The position numbers and the translations under genes were made by a program. The notes beneath the pieces are model-generated. The model had not been told where the DNA came from. It worked only from the letters and a program-made list of their open reading frames with translations, and ran no database searches. From Levilactobacillus mulengensis (GTDB lineage: Bacteria > Bacillota > Bacilli > Lactobacillales > Lactobacillaceae), in NCBI RefSeq assembly GCF_003946045.1, contig NZ_RHNW01000005.1, positions 124,001 through 188,000 on the forward strand: a stretch of 64,000 bases of DNA, given 5' to 3'. This document shows positions 50,307-58,701 of the stretch, piece after piece (position 1 is the stretch's first letter; every line of letters begins with the position of its first letter).

Positions 50307-51860
50307 TTGACAAGTAGCGACATTGAAACGGCATGGCCCACTTTTCGGGCCGCCACGGCGTATAAGGTTTTGGAGTTGTATCCGGAGCAAATTGTGAAGC
50401 AAGTTTTGGTTACCTTTACCAAGATGCTCCAGGCGGTCAATCACGTTGATGCTAGCCAATGGGATAACCAGATGGTGGCAGAAGGACTAACCGTTTTGAA
50501 GCAACAGGCCCAAGAGGATAGTGACCCGCTATCCCTGATAATTTTGAAGCTAAACTACAGCGTGTTGAAACCGTTCTTGTTATTTTGGGCGCAGGCTAAG
50601 GAAAGCCAGCTGCAGGTAAAAGCGGTTCGTCAATTGTTAAATGAATTCGAATCGGTGACGGGGCTGGATGGGAGTACGATCGATGTGGATGCCCTAACAA
50701 TACAGGACCCAATGCAGAACGCAATTCCTGATCAGCCGTGGCTAGCAGAATGGCAGGAACGCACGGCACACGATATTCAGCGCTACACGCAAAGCTGGTT
50801 AGCCGAGTACTTGGAAAGTCCTGGATGGGCGCATAATCAAGCGACAGGTGTGACAGAAGACCAGCTGGATACGCTATTAAGGTATGTTGTGACGCAGGGG
50901 TATGATGAATACCGCAAGACCCCCAAAAGCTGGAGTAAGGCAGCGCTGGCCGGGGTTTTGGACGACGTCGTTGCTAATTTAAATCTGACGGCGGCGGACC
51001 TGGCACTGACAATTCCGGTCATGAGTCAATTACTGGGCTTTGCTGGTAAGAAGGGCTGGTTAAACGCGAAGAGGGCCAGCACGTATCAACGGTATTTGGT
51101 GGACCTCGCACCAGAAACGATTGAACGGGCCAAGGACGACAGTAATTTTGGACCGGAAAAGCAAATTTATTATGCCATGATTGCGCAGGGAATTGATCCT
51201 AACGACGCGACCGCAGCCAAGGCTTTTGTGGAAAAGATTCAAGCACAAGGTGGAGTAGATAGCAAATACGAGGGTGGCGCGCGCCTGCCAGATGGCATCG
51301 ACCTGACGGCTGACGAATTAGCAACCTTGTTGGATGACGAGGAGTTACTGTACACCTTCGCGGGGAGATATGATCCGAATCCACAGCGAAGCTACTTACA
51401 GGAACAGCATGTGATGACCTATGCGGGGCGAAAATGGCAAGAAAAAGAAGCCGTCGACGCCCACCTCTTTGGGGTCGTAGTAGGCCTGCAGGTGTGGCTG
51501 TTCAGAAAGGCCTTTCACCTCTCACCGCTGTGGCAATCATCTGAAAATACGCTTGACATGGTCGCGCGAATCGCGGATATGTTGTACGGCCAATGTGTCA
51601 TTTCACTCGAGCAATCGACACCAGACATTTGGCAGAATTTTGGCGAGTGGATTCAGGAAGCAACGTCTGATCCGGATGGTTTGCGGGAGCTGATGCGGGC
51701 GATCGCCAACGTTTTGCAAAATGAGGGGTACATGCCACCTAAATCGGCCGATAAACTGATTGCGGCCCTCACGGCAAGCCAACCGAAACATCAGAAAAAG
51801 ACTGGCAACGTGCTTTCATTTAAGGAAGCACGCAAACGGCGTAAACACAAGAAACGTTAA
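50307..51860 (+). CDS. Uncharacterised protein joining modules N, M and C
   Basis: 517 aa from TTG 50307 with GGGAGGGG. The N-terminal ~65 residues (TAWPTFRAATAYKVLELYPEQ) and the middle (YLESPGWAHN, YDEYRKTPKSWSKAAL) match the protein at 47795; the C-terminal 165 residues (YDPNPQRSYLQEQHV, GRKWQEKEAVDAHLFGVVVGLQVWLFRK) match 46727, including a basic end (KRRKHKKR). It thus looks like a single-chain version of the neighbouring two-gene pair, or the ancestor of both. No signal peptide, membrane segment or known domain was recognised. It stands 25 nt before the TetM-like gene, so co-transcription is possible. Confidence 0.82.
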   Translation: MTSSDIETAWPTFRAATAYKVLELYPEQIVKQVLVTFTKMLQAVNHVDASQWDNQMVAEGLTVLKQQAQEDSDPLSLIILKLNYSVLKPFLLFWAQAKESQLQVKAVRQLLNEFESVTGLDGSTIDVDALTIQDPMQNAIPDQPWLAEWQERTAHDIQRYTQSWLAEYLESPGWAHNQATGVTEDQLDTLLRYVVTQGYDEYRKTPKSWSKAALAGVLDDVVANLNLTAADLALTIPVMSQLLGFAGKKGWLNAKRASTYQRYLVDLAPETIERAKDDSNFGPEKQIYYAMIAQGIDPNDATAAKAFVEKIQAQGGVDSKYEGGARLPDGIDLTADELATLLDDEELLYTFAGRYDPNPQRSYLQEQHVMTYAGRKWQEKEAVDAHLFGVVVGLQVWLFRKAFHLSPLWQSSENTLDMVARIADMLYGQCVISLEQSTPDIWQNFGEWIQEATSDPDGLRELMRAIANVLQNEGYMPPKSADKLIAALTASQPKHQKKTGNVLSFKEARKRRKHKKR

Positions 51861-51884
51861 ACATTATAGAAGGAGAACACCAAC

Positions 51885-53846
51885 ATGAAACATATCGTAG
51901 CGGGAATCGTTGCCCACGTTGATGCCGGCAAGACCACGCTATCGGAAGCGTTACTGTACCAGTCCGGCGCGGTGCGGCAGCTGGGCAGAGTCGACAACGG
52001 GGATGCCTTTTTGGATCCGGACGACTTGGAAAAACAACGCGGCATCACCATCTTCTCTCACCAGGCCAGTTTGACCCATGACGACCTGCACCTCACCCTG
52101 CTGGACACCCCGGGGCACGTGGATTTTGCCTCACAAACGGAACAGGTGCTCAGCGTCCTGGACTATGCCATCCTGGTGGTGTCGGCCACCGACGGCATTC
52201 AGGGCTACACGCGCACCCTGTGGCGGTTGCTCGACCACTATCAGGTGCCGACGTTTATTTTCGTGAATAAAATGGATGCCCCCACGGCCGACCGCGACCG
52301 CGTTTTAAGTCAGCTACAGGAGACCTTCTCCGCCGGGTGCGTGGCCTTTTCGGGGACGGATTTGCCAGACGAGTCAGCCGAGGACGTTGCCATGCAAGAC
52401 GACGCTGTGTTGACGGACTATCTGGAGACCGGTAACCTCAGCGACGACACGGTTCGCCGGATGATCCAACAACGAAAAGTCTTTCCGTGTTACTTCGGCG
52501 CAGCTCTGAAATTAGACGGTGTAGACGACTTTTTGTCTGGATTATCTTACTGGACGCAAGAAAACACCTATCCAGCTGAATTTGGGGCCAAGGTCTTTAA
52601 GATTTCTCACGACCAGGACGAACGATTGACCTGGGTCCGGGTGACCGGTGGTGAGTTAGCGAACAAGGATGTTATTTTAGACGAGCAAAAGGTGAACCAG
52701 CTCCGCGTCTACAATGGAAGTAAGTTCACGATTCAGCCCACGGTGGCTGCTGGGGAGGTCTGTGCGATTCCCAATCTCACGGGCACCCATCCGGGGCAGG
52801 GCTTGGGACAACAGGTTGCGGCCCGGACACCGGAGATTCAGCCGGTGCTGACCTATACCGTGGATCCGCAGGGAGCCGACCTGCATCACTGCTTGACCGT
52901 GCTGCAGGAATTGGAGGACGAGGACCCACAGCTTCACGTGACCTGGTCCAACCAGCTTCAGGAAATCCGTGTCCAGATCATGGGGGCTGTTCAGCTAGAA
53001 ATTTTGCAACAGATGCTCCATGACCGGTTTGACCTGGATATTGGGTTTGGCGAGGGGAGCATCCTCTATCAGGAAACGATTACTCAGGCGGTCGAGGGCG
53101 TTGGCCATTTCGAACCGCTCCGGCACTACGCGGAGGTCCATCTCTTGATGACGCCGGCACCTCGGGGCAGTGGCTTAACGTTTGCCGCTGACTGTTCACT
53201 AGAAGTGCTGGGCAAGAACTGGCAACATCAGGTGCTCACCAACCTGCGGGCCAAGCAGCAGTTGGGGGTCTTGACGGGTTCGCCACTTACCGATGTGACC
53301 ATCACGTTGGTGACGGGACGGGCCAGCATCGTCCACTCGGTCGGTGGGGACTTCCGAGAAGCCACGTGGCGCGCCGTGCGGCAGGGGTTAATGATGTTGC
53401 GCGAGCAAGGTGCCTGCCAACTACTGGAACCCTGGTACCAATTCCGCTTGGAAGTTGGTCAGGACCAGGTTGGCCGGGCGATGAACGATATTCAGCGGCT
53501 CCATGGGCAGTTTGATACCCCGGACGACACCGCTAGTGCCAATGGCATGGTCGTTTTGACCGGGACCGCCCCCGTCGCTGAAATGCAGGGGTACTCGCAG
53601 GAGGTCTTGGCTTACACGCATGGTCAGGGCCAACTGGAATGCCTGGTCGATGGCTATCGGCCGTGTCATAATCAGGCGGAAATCGTGGCGGCGCAGGACT
53701 ACGCGCCCGTCGCCGACCTCCCCAATACGCCGGACTCCGTGTTCTGCGCGCATGGGGCCGGCTACCCCGTTCCATGGGATGAGGTGCCGGGGATGGCGCA
53801 CGTGGATTATGCCTATTCAGCCGCGGATCTACAGGCGTTAGGGTAG
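51885..53846 (+). CDS. TetM/TetO-like translation-factor GTPase
   Basis: 653 aa, EF-G-type GTPase of the ribosomal protection family. G1 is AHVDAGKTT (residues 10-18), G2 is RGITIFSHQ, G3 is DTPGHVDF and G4 is NKMDAP; domains II, III, IV and V follow as in Tet(M). ATG 51885 has AGAAGGAG. Known resistance proteins of this class remove tetracycline from the ribosome; the loops that contact the drug lie at the domain IV tip and cannot be judged here, and chromosomal relatives often do not confer resistance. It follows the 50307 gene by 25 nt. Confidence 0.88.
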   Translation: MKHIVAGIVAHVDAGKTTLSEALLYQSGAVRQLGRVDNGDAFLDPDDLEKQRGITIFSHQASLTHDDLHLTLLDTPGHVDFASQTEQVLSVLDYAILVVSATDGIQGYTRTLWRLLDHYQVPTFIFVNKMDAPTADRDRVLSQLQETFSAGCVAFSGTDLPDESAEDVAMQDDAVLTDYLETGNLSDDTVRRMIQQRKVFPCYFGAALKLDGVDDFLSGLSYWTQENTYPAEFGAKVFKISHDQDERLTWVRVTGGELANKDVILDEQKVNQLRVYNGSKFTIQPTVAAGEVCAIPNLTGTHPGQGLGQQVAARTPEIQPVLTYTVDPQGADLHHCLTVLQELEDEDPQLHVTWSNQLQEIRVQIMGAVQLEILQQMLHDRFDLDIGFGEGSILYQETITQAVEGVGHFEPLRHYAEVHLLMTPAPRGSGLTFAADCSLEVLGKNWQHQVLTNLRAKQQLGVLTGSPLTDVTITLVTGRASIVHSVGGDFREATWRAVRQGLMMLREQGACQLLEPWYQFRLEVGQDQVGRAMNDIQRLHGQFDTPDDTASANGMVVLTGTAPVAEMQGYSQEVLAYTHGQGQLECLVDGYRPCHNQAEIVAAQDYAPVADLPNTPDSVFCAHGAGYPVPWDEVPGMAHVDYAYSAADLQALG

Positions 53847-53861
53847 TCACCTAACGGTCAA

Positions 53862-53890
53862 TTGACGCGGAACTCATTCCGTGGTAATCT
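53862..53890 (+). promoter_or_regulatory. Promoter before the rsgA leader
   Basis: TTGACG (53862-53867), 17-bp spacer, TAATCT (53885-53890). Confidence 0.6.
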
Positions 53891-53908
53891 ACCAACAACT
53901 AATATATC

Positions 53909-54071
53909 GGAGGAATTGCCAGATGTCAGTCGTTCAATAGGCGTTACGCAGGTTGCTAAGAAAGTGGTCAAACACCGCTGACTTTAGTGTGCCCGTAAAT
54001 GCTTGAACGACGAAATGGACATCTGCGCCCTCATAAATCTTTTGGGGTGCAGTCACGACTGCGCCTTTTTT
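53909..54071 (+). promoter_or_regulatory. Candidate uORF attenuator upstream of rsgA
   Basis: GGAGGA (53909-53914) precedes an ATG at 53923 that opens a 5-codon ORF (MSVVQ, stop 53938-53940). Downstream, CTGCGCCC (54023-54030) can pair with GGGTGCAG (54045-54052), which would prevent the terminator GGTGCAGT-CACG-ACTGCGCC plus TTTTTT (54046-54071). CGCAG (53947-53951), within reach of a ribosome at the mini-ORF stop, can pair with CTGCG (54023-54027). The layout matches leader-peptide attenuation; the evidence is structural only. Confidence 0.5.
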
Positions 54072-54118
54072 GTCGTCAGCCTTTCGGGTACCGTCACGAA
54101 CGAGAGGATTTGAACGAA

Positions 54119-55192
54119 TTGAAAATCGATTTACAAGCGTACGGTTTAACTGAACGGGTCGTACAACTGGCGGCGACAGAACCAGCGTTGACTCTGGCCC
54201 GAGTGACCGAGCAGCATAGAGAAACCTACCAAGTCATCAATGCCGCCGGACCAGTCGCTGCTGAACTAGCTGGCAAGTTTCGACACACCGTGAAGGTCGC
54301 CGCGGACCTGCCAACGGTGGGGGACTGGGTGCTGGCGACCGTGGCCCCGGACGACCAATTGGCTGTGATTCAGCGGGTCTTACCCCGCCAGAGCGTTCTG
54401 GAACGGGCCGCTGTTGGCAAAACCGGTGCTGGTCAGCTGATTGCGGCCAACGTCGATACCATCTTCATCTGCATGTCGCTGAATGCCAACTTTAACGGGC
54501 ACCGCCTGGAACGCTACCTGACGATGGCCTGGGATAGTGGGGCCGTGCCGGTCGTTGTCCTGACCAAGGCCGACCTGTGTGCCGATGTGGCTGAAAAATT
54601 GGCGGCGTTGGCCGACGTGACGCTGGGCGTGGACGTGGTCACGTGTTCCGCCACCACGGGCGATGGTGTTGCGGCTTTGCAGGCCTACCTGACGGGCAAT
54701 CAGACCGTGTCATTTATCGGGTCATCAGGTGTTGGCAAGTCCACGCTGATCAACAGGTTGCTGGGCCACGAGACGTTGGTCACCCGAGAGATTCGGACGG
54801 ACGATGACAAGGGCCGGCACACCACCACGGCACGGGAGTTGTTGCGGTTGCCCAGTGGCGGTGTGGTCATTGACACCCCGGGGATGCGGGAGCTCCAAGT
54901 CCAGGGTGGGGACCTGACCAAGGCGTTTGCGGACATCACCACGCTGGCGGACCAGTGTAAGTTTCGCAACTGCACCCACCAAACGGAACCGGGATGTGCG
55001 GTGCAGGCGGCCATTGCGGCGGGTGAACTAGATGCGGAACGCTTAGCCAGCTACCGCAAGCTCCAGCTGGAAATGAGTTACAGCGATATGAGCGCCAGAG
55101 AACGAGAAAACGCCAAAATTCAGCGGTTCTTCGGTGGCAAAAAGGAAATGAAGCAGGCTAGAGACCACATGCAACAGATTCGCCGGCGGTAA
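54119..55192 (+). CDS. rsgA: Ribosome small-subunit-dependent GTPase RsgA (YjeQ/EngC family)
   Basis: Circularly permuted GTPase that acts late in 30S assembly. After an N-terminal OB-like domain, the G motifs occur in the permuted order G4 (LTKADL), G5 (CSATTG), G1 (IGSSGVGKST), G2/G3 (TTTAREL; IDTPGMREL), then a zinc finger with CKFRNCTHQTEPGC. The start is probably TTG 54119, about 12 nt after GAGAGG, giving 357 aa; a frame open from 53999 runs through the upstream attenuator and is not the start. It is followed directly by a parS site. Confidence 0.93.
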   Translation: MKIDLQAYGLTERVVQLAATEPALTLARVTEQHRETYQVINAAGPVAAELAGKFRHTVKVAADLPTVGDWVLATVAPDDQLAVIQRVLPRQSVLERAAVGKTGAGQLIAANVDTIFICMSLNANFNGHRLERYLTMAWDSGAVPVVVLTKADLCADVAEKLAALADVTLGVDVVTCSATTGDGVAALQAYLTGNQTVSFIGSSGVGKSTLINRLLGHETLVTREIRTDDDKGRHTTTARELLRLPSGGVVIDTPGMRELQVQGGDLTKAFADITTLADQCKFRNCTHQTEPGCAVQAAIAAGELDAERLASYRKLQLEMSYSDMSARERENAKIQRFFGGKKEMKQARDHMQQIRRR

Positions 55193-55208
55193 TGTTTCAT
55201 GTGAAACA
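55193..55208. promoter_or_regulatory. parS site (one mismatch)
   Basis: TGTTTCATGTGAAACA, directly after the rsgA stop codon. Confidence 0.88.
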
Positions 55209-55224
55209 TCCAAATGAATAGATG

Positions 55225-55273
55225 AACGCCCCCATTTTCAGCGAGAAGCCATGCTGAAAGCGGGGGCGTTTTT
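55225..55273 (+). terminator. Terminator of rsgA
   Basis: AACGCCCCC / GGGGGCGTTTTT with an inner CAGC/GCTG stem. Confidence 0.85.
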
Positions 55274-55389
55274 AGGTTAGACGCATTGCGACAGGGTGGT
55301 CAGGGTTGTGGTAAGCTAGGCTAAGTTACCGAGATACATAGGATTTGCCGCCGAATGAATGGTGGCCCAGAAGGGATTGACGAACGAAG

Positions 55390-56274
55390 ATGGACATTCA
55401 AGAAGGATTTATGCCGTTTGGCGAGTACCAAACCTATTACCGCGTGGTCGGCGACTTACAGGCCGGGCCAACGCCCTTGTTACTGTTACACGGCGGACCG
55501 GGGTCGACACACAACTATTTTGAAGCGTTTGATCAGCTGGCGGCGAAGACCGGGCGGCCAATTGTGATGTATGACCAATTAGGCTGTGGGCAATCTTCTA
55601 TGCCGGGTGACGATAGCCTGTGGCAGGCGTCAACTTGGGTGGCAGAGTTGCAGGCATTGCGGGACTACTTGGGCCTGAAGCGCGTTCATTTGCTTGGCCA
55701 ATCCTGGGGTGGCATGCTAGCCATCATTTATCTGTGCGACCACCAGCCAGCGGGGATTCAAAGCTTGATTCTAGCCAGCACGCTCTCTTCGGCCAAACTC
55801 TGGCAACAGGAGCAGCACCGGATGATTCGCTTCATGGCTTCAGCGGACCAAGCGGCGATTGCCCAGGCCGAAGCCAGTGGCGATTATACAGAGCCAGCGT
55901 ATTTGGCGGCGAATGACCGGTACATGCTGGCCCATGCGGCCGGACCCGTGACGGCCGATTCACCTGAATTCTTACGACGAGCTAAGCGGTCCGGTACCGC
56001 GGCTTACAACGTGGCCTGGGGGCCGAACGAATACTGTCCGACCGGGACGCTACAGGCTTACGATTACACGGCCAAGCTGGCTAAAATCACCATGCCAACA
56101 CTGGTGACCAGTGGGACCAATGATTTGAGCACGCCACTGGTTGCCAAGACAATGGTCGATCACCTGCCGCATGCAGAGTGGTCGTTGTTTGCCCACAGCC
56201 GGCACATGGCCTTCATTGACGAGCCGATCGCTTATTTTGAACGGTTGACGCAGTGGTTGGCGGCCCATGATTAG
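55390..56274 (+). CDS. Proline iminopeptidase-like alpha/beta hydrolase
   Basis: 294 aa, proline-specific peptidase family. HGGPGSTHNYFE holds the oxyanion-type loop, GQSWGGML the nucleophile Ser (about 105), GTNDLS the catalytic Asp and SRHMAFI the catalytic His. The FMPFGEYQTYYRVVG N-terminus is typical of lactobacillus PepI/PepL-type enzymes. The cytosolic enzyme removes N-terminal proline or other residues from peptides. No strong ribosome-binding site precedes ATG 55390 (AAGGGATTG lies 17 nt away). Confidence 0.9.
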   Translation: MDIQEGFMPFGEYQTYYRVVGDLQAGPTPLLLLHGGPGSTHNYFEAFDQLAAKTGRPIVMYDQLGCGQSSMPGDDSLWQASTWVAELQALRDYLGLKRVHLLGQSWGGMLAIIYLCDHQPAGIQSLILASTLSSAKLWQQEQHRMIRFMASADQAAIAQAEASGDYTEPAYLAANDRYMLAHAAGPVTADSPEFLRRAKRSGTAAYNVAWGPNEYCPTGTLQAYDYTAKLAKITMPTLVTSGTNDLSTPLVAKTMVDHLPHAEWSLFAHSRHMAFIDEPIAYFERLTQWLAAHD

Positions 56275-56288
56275 TGGATTTTAAATGA

Positions 56289-56327
56289 AAAACCAGCAAC
56301 GGCCAGGTTTCGGCGTTGCTGGTTTAT
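56289..56327. terminator. Terminator between convergent genes
   Basis: AAACCAGCAACG / CGTTGCTGGTTT-like hairpin (one inner mismatch) followed by ATTTA. Confidence 0.78.
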
Positions 56328-56352
56328 TTAGTTATTGCGTTAAATGATTCGC

Positions 56353-57585
56353 TTAGCCTTCGTTGACCTTACCCATTTTCCGTAGGCTCGGAATCGTGAG
56401 CATGACCGTGAAACTGATGATGTAGAGCACGGACAGGAAGCCCATGACGACGGTCAGCGTGTAGTGATCCATCAGGAAGCCAATCACGACTGAGGAGAAG
56501 CCCCCGATTGCCCGGCCGACGTTAACGATGACGTTGTTGGCCGTCGAGCGAATTTCCGTGGGGTAGAGTCGGCTGATGACCGCGCCGTACCCACCAAACA
56601 TCCCGTTAGAGAAGAAGCCGATGATGGCGCCCGCCAGAATCAGGGTCAGTTGGTTAAAGGCCAGTGTGATGCTGAAGACGGCGATGGCGGAGGCAATCAG
56701 GAAGATGCCAAATGCTCGCCGGGGACCGAAGTAGTCGAGAATGGACCCGAACGTCATCATTCCAACACTCATCCCAAGGATAGTGGCAATCATCCAGACG
56801 GAAGAGCCGGAAACTGTTAAGCCCAGCTTTTGTTGCATGATGGCCGGCAGCCAGTTCATCAGACCAAAGTAGCCGGCAATCTGTACGATAACCATAACCA
56901 TCAACGCTAGCGTTTGGTAAGCCAGTTGCGGCGTCTTGAACAGGGCACGGATCTGAACCGGCTTGCGTTCAGCCTTGGGAGTCTGTTGTTCGGCCAAAAA
57001 TTCATCACTTTCCCGCAGGTGGCGCCGGATGAAGTAGGTCAAAGCGACGGGAACCAGGCCGAGAACGAACAGGGCTTTCCAACCCAGCGTCGGAATAATC
57101 ATGGCGGCGGCAACCGCGGCGAGAATGGCACCCATCTGGCCACCGATGGCAGCAACCGAGGTCATCTTGCCAATCTTGTTACGCGAGAAGCTCTCGGCAA
57201 TCAGCGTGATGCCGACACCATACTCCCCACCGGCGCCAACACCGGCCAGAAACCGGAAGATGTAGATCCAGGTGATGTTGCTGGCGAAGGCCATGGCGGC
57301 GGTTGCGAAGGCAAAGATGAAGATGGTGTGTGAGAAGATGCGGACCCGGCCGTAGCGGTCGGCCAGAATGCCGAATAAAATGCCACCCGCCAGCATACCC
57401 AGGTTGGTAATCGATGAAATCAACCCAGCTTGGGCACCGCTAATGTGTAGATCGGCGATGATTGAGGAAAGGGCAAAGGATAAAAACATGACATCCATAT
57501 TTTCCAAGGCGAATCCTGCTGAGGTTGAGGCAATCGTCCACTTCTGGTGCTTACTGAGCGCGTGGTTCTGCGTCGTGGTTTCCAT
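56353..57585 (-). CDS. MFS transporter, organic acid/sugar-porter type
   Basis: 410 aa, start ATG 57585 with GGAGGA; an in-frame ATG at 57621 is less likely. It has about 12 transmembrane segments, the MFS motif GILADRYGRVRIF after segment 2 and a second GSILDYFGPRRAFG in the C-terminal half, and RFLAGVGAGGEYGVG in segment 4, as in aromatic acid/H+ symporters and related acid transporters. Substrate not identifiable. It is a single gene next to the pyr leader on the other strand. Confidence 0.86.
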   Translation of the reverse strand: METTTQNHALSKHQKWTIASTSAGFALENMDVMFLSFALSSIIADLHISGAQAGLISSITNLGMLAGGILFGILADRYGRVRIFSHTIFIFAFATAAMAFASNITWIYIFRFLAGVGAGGEYGVGITLIAESFSRNKIGKMTSVAAIGGQMGAILAAVAAAMIIPTLGWKALFVLGLVPVALTYFIRRHLRESDEFLAEQQTPKAERKPVQIRALFKTPQLAYQTLALMVMVIVQIAGYFGLMNWLPAIMQQKLGLTVSGSSVWMIATILGMSVGMMTFGSILDYFGPRRAFGIFLIASAIAVFSITLAFNQLTLILAGAIIGFFSNGMFGGYGAVISRLYPTEIRSTANNVIVNVGRAIGGFSSVVIGFLMDHYTLTVVMGFLSVLYIISFTVMLTIPSLRKMGKVNEG

Positions 57586-57815
57586 ATATTCAGTTCCTCC
57601 AAAATGAATGTTCACTGACATTCGTTATTTTTGCCGGTTACCCGGGCGTTGGCAATATTATGGCATGCTCGTCAGGAAAAAGCAACCGTTAATCCGGATA
57701 TTAAATTAATTATACGGGTTTACCAATCGCTAAATAATTAGGGAGAAAATTATTTTGGATACGGTTAGGTGGGAATTTATTTTCCCAGGTAAATCGGCTA
57801 ACCTGAAATTTATGG

Positions 57816-57844
57816 TTGACGGTCGGTGATTTATCGGCTAAACT
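57816..57844 (+). promoter_or_regulatory. pyrFE promoter
   Basis: TTGACG (57816-57821), 17-bp spacer, TAAACT (57839-57844). Confidence 0.7.
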
Positions 57845-57863
57845 CATTACAAACAACAGTTAA

Positions 57864-57966
57864 CTTAGCCCTGTGAGACTAAAACGACGAACGGTATGCC
57901 CCCCAGAAACGCTGGCAGTGGGCCTAAATCCGGCTAGTCCAACACAGGGCTAGCCGGATTTTTTTC
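57864..57966 (+). promoter_or_regulatory. PyrR-type attenuator of pyrFE
   Basis: The leader contains CCCTGTGAGACT (57869-57880), close to the PyrR-binding loop consensus, and TAGCCCTGTG (57866-57875), which pairs over 10 bp with CACAGGGCTA (57943-57952). That pairing would exclude the terminator AATCCGGCTAG / CTAGCCGGATT plus T run (57927-57966). UMP-bound PyrR is expected to favour termination. The pyrR gene is not in the window. Confidence 0.78.
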
Positions 57967-57984
57967 TGGAGAAAGGAACAAGAC

Positions 57985-58701
57985 ATGCGACCAGTCATTG
58001 TGGCACTAGATTTTGAAAATCAGCAGGTAGTTACCGACTTCTTAGATCAATTTCCAGAATCGGAACCGGTGATGGTCAAGGTGGGAATGGAATTGTTCTA
58101 TGAAGCGGGTCCCAGCATTTTACGAACATTACGTGAACGGGGTCTCCAGATTTTCCTGGATTTGAAACTCTACGATATTCCCCACACAGTCGAACAGGCC
58201 ATGCGCCAACTGGGTCGGCAGGGTGTGGCCATGGTCACGGTCCACGCGGCCGGTGGGGCGGCGATGTTGGCGGCAGCCCGTCGGGGGTTAGACCAGGGGA
58301 GTCGGGCTGCTGGCGTTGCCCCGGCCAAATTATTAGCGATTACCCAGCTGACTTCGACCACCGAAGCCCAAATGCAGGCCGAACAGCTAGTGACCGCCGA
58401 CCTGCCAACAACCGTCGCGCACCTGGCCCAACTCGCCCAAGCCAACGGGGCAGACGGCGTGATTTCTTCGGCACTGGAAGACCCGGCGATTCATGCGGCC
58501 ACGAGTCCGGACTTTCTCTGCGTCAATCCGGGCATTCGATTAGCCGCCGATGCAGTCGATGATCAAAAGCGCGTGGTTACGCCGGCTAGGGCGGCCGCGC
58601 TAGGCAGTAATGGTCTGGTCGTAGGCCGGTCCATTACCCAGGCAGCAGACCCGGTCGCGGCGTATCACCAAGTCTTAACGGAATGGGAGCGAGGAAAATG
58701 A
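57985..58701 (+). CDS. pyrF: Orotidine 5'-phosphate decarboxylase
   Basis: 238 aa, converts OMP to UMP in the last step of pyrimidine synthesis. The N-terminal PVIVALDFEN, the catalytic FLDLKLYDIPHTVEQA (Asp and Lys of the DxKxxDI signature, about residues 60-75) and the phosphate-binding GLVVGRSITQAADP near the end are all intact. AAAGGAAC lies upstream. The gene overlaps pyrE by 4 nt (ATGA). Confidence 0.96.
   Translation: MRPVIVALDFENQQVVTDFLDQFPESEPVMVKVGMELFYEAGPSILRTLRERGLQIFLDLKLYDIPHTVEQAMRQLGRQGVAMVTVHAAGGAAMLAAARRGLDQGSRAAGVAPAKLLAITQLTSTTEAQMQAEQLVTADLPTTVAHLAQLAQANGADGVISSALEDPAIHAATSPDFLCVNPGIRLAADAVDDQKRVVTPARAAALGSNGLVVGRSITQAADPVAAYHQVLTEWERGK

Noticed and set aside
53600-53850. 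Open frames antisense to the TetM-like gene
   Set aside because: High-GC shadow frames without ribosome-binding sites.
54001-54110. Upstream extension of rsgA to 53999
   Set aside because: It reads through the terminator hairpin and lacks family similarity; the start at 54119 fits the family length.
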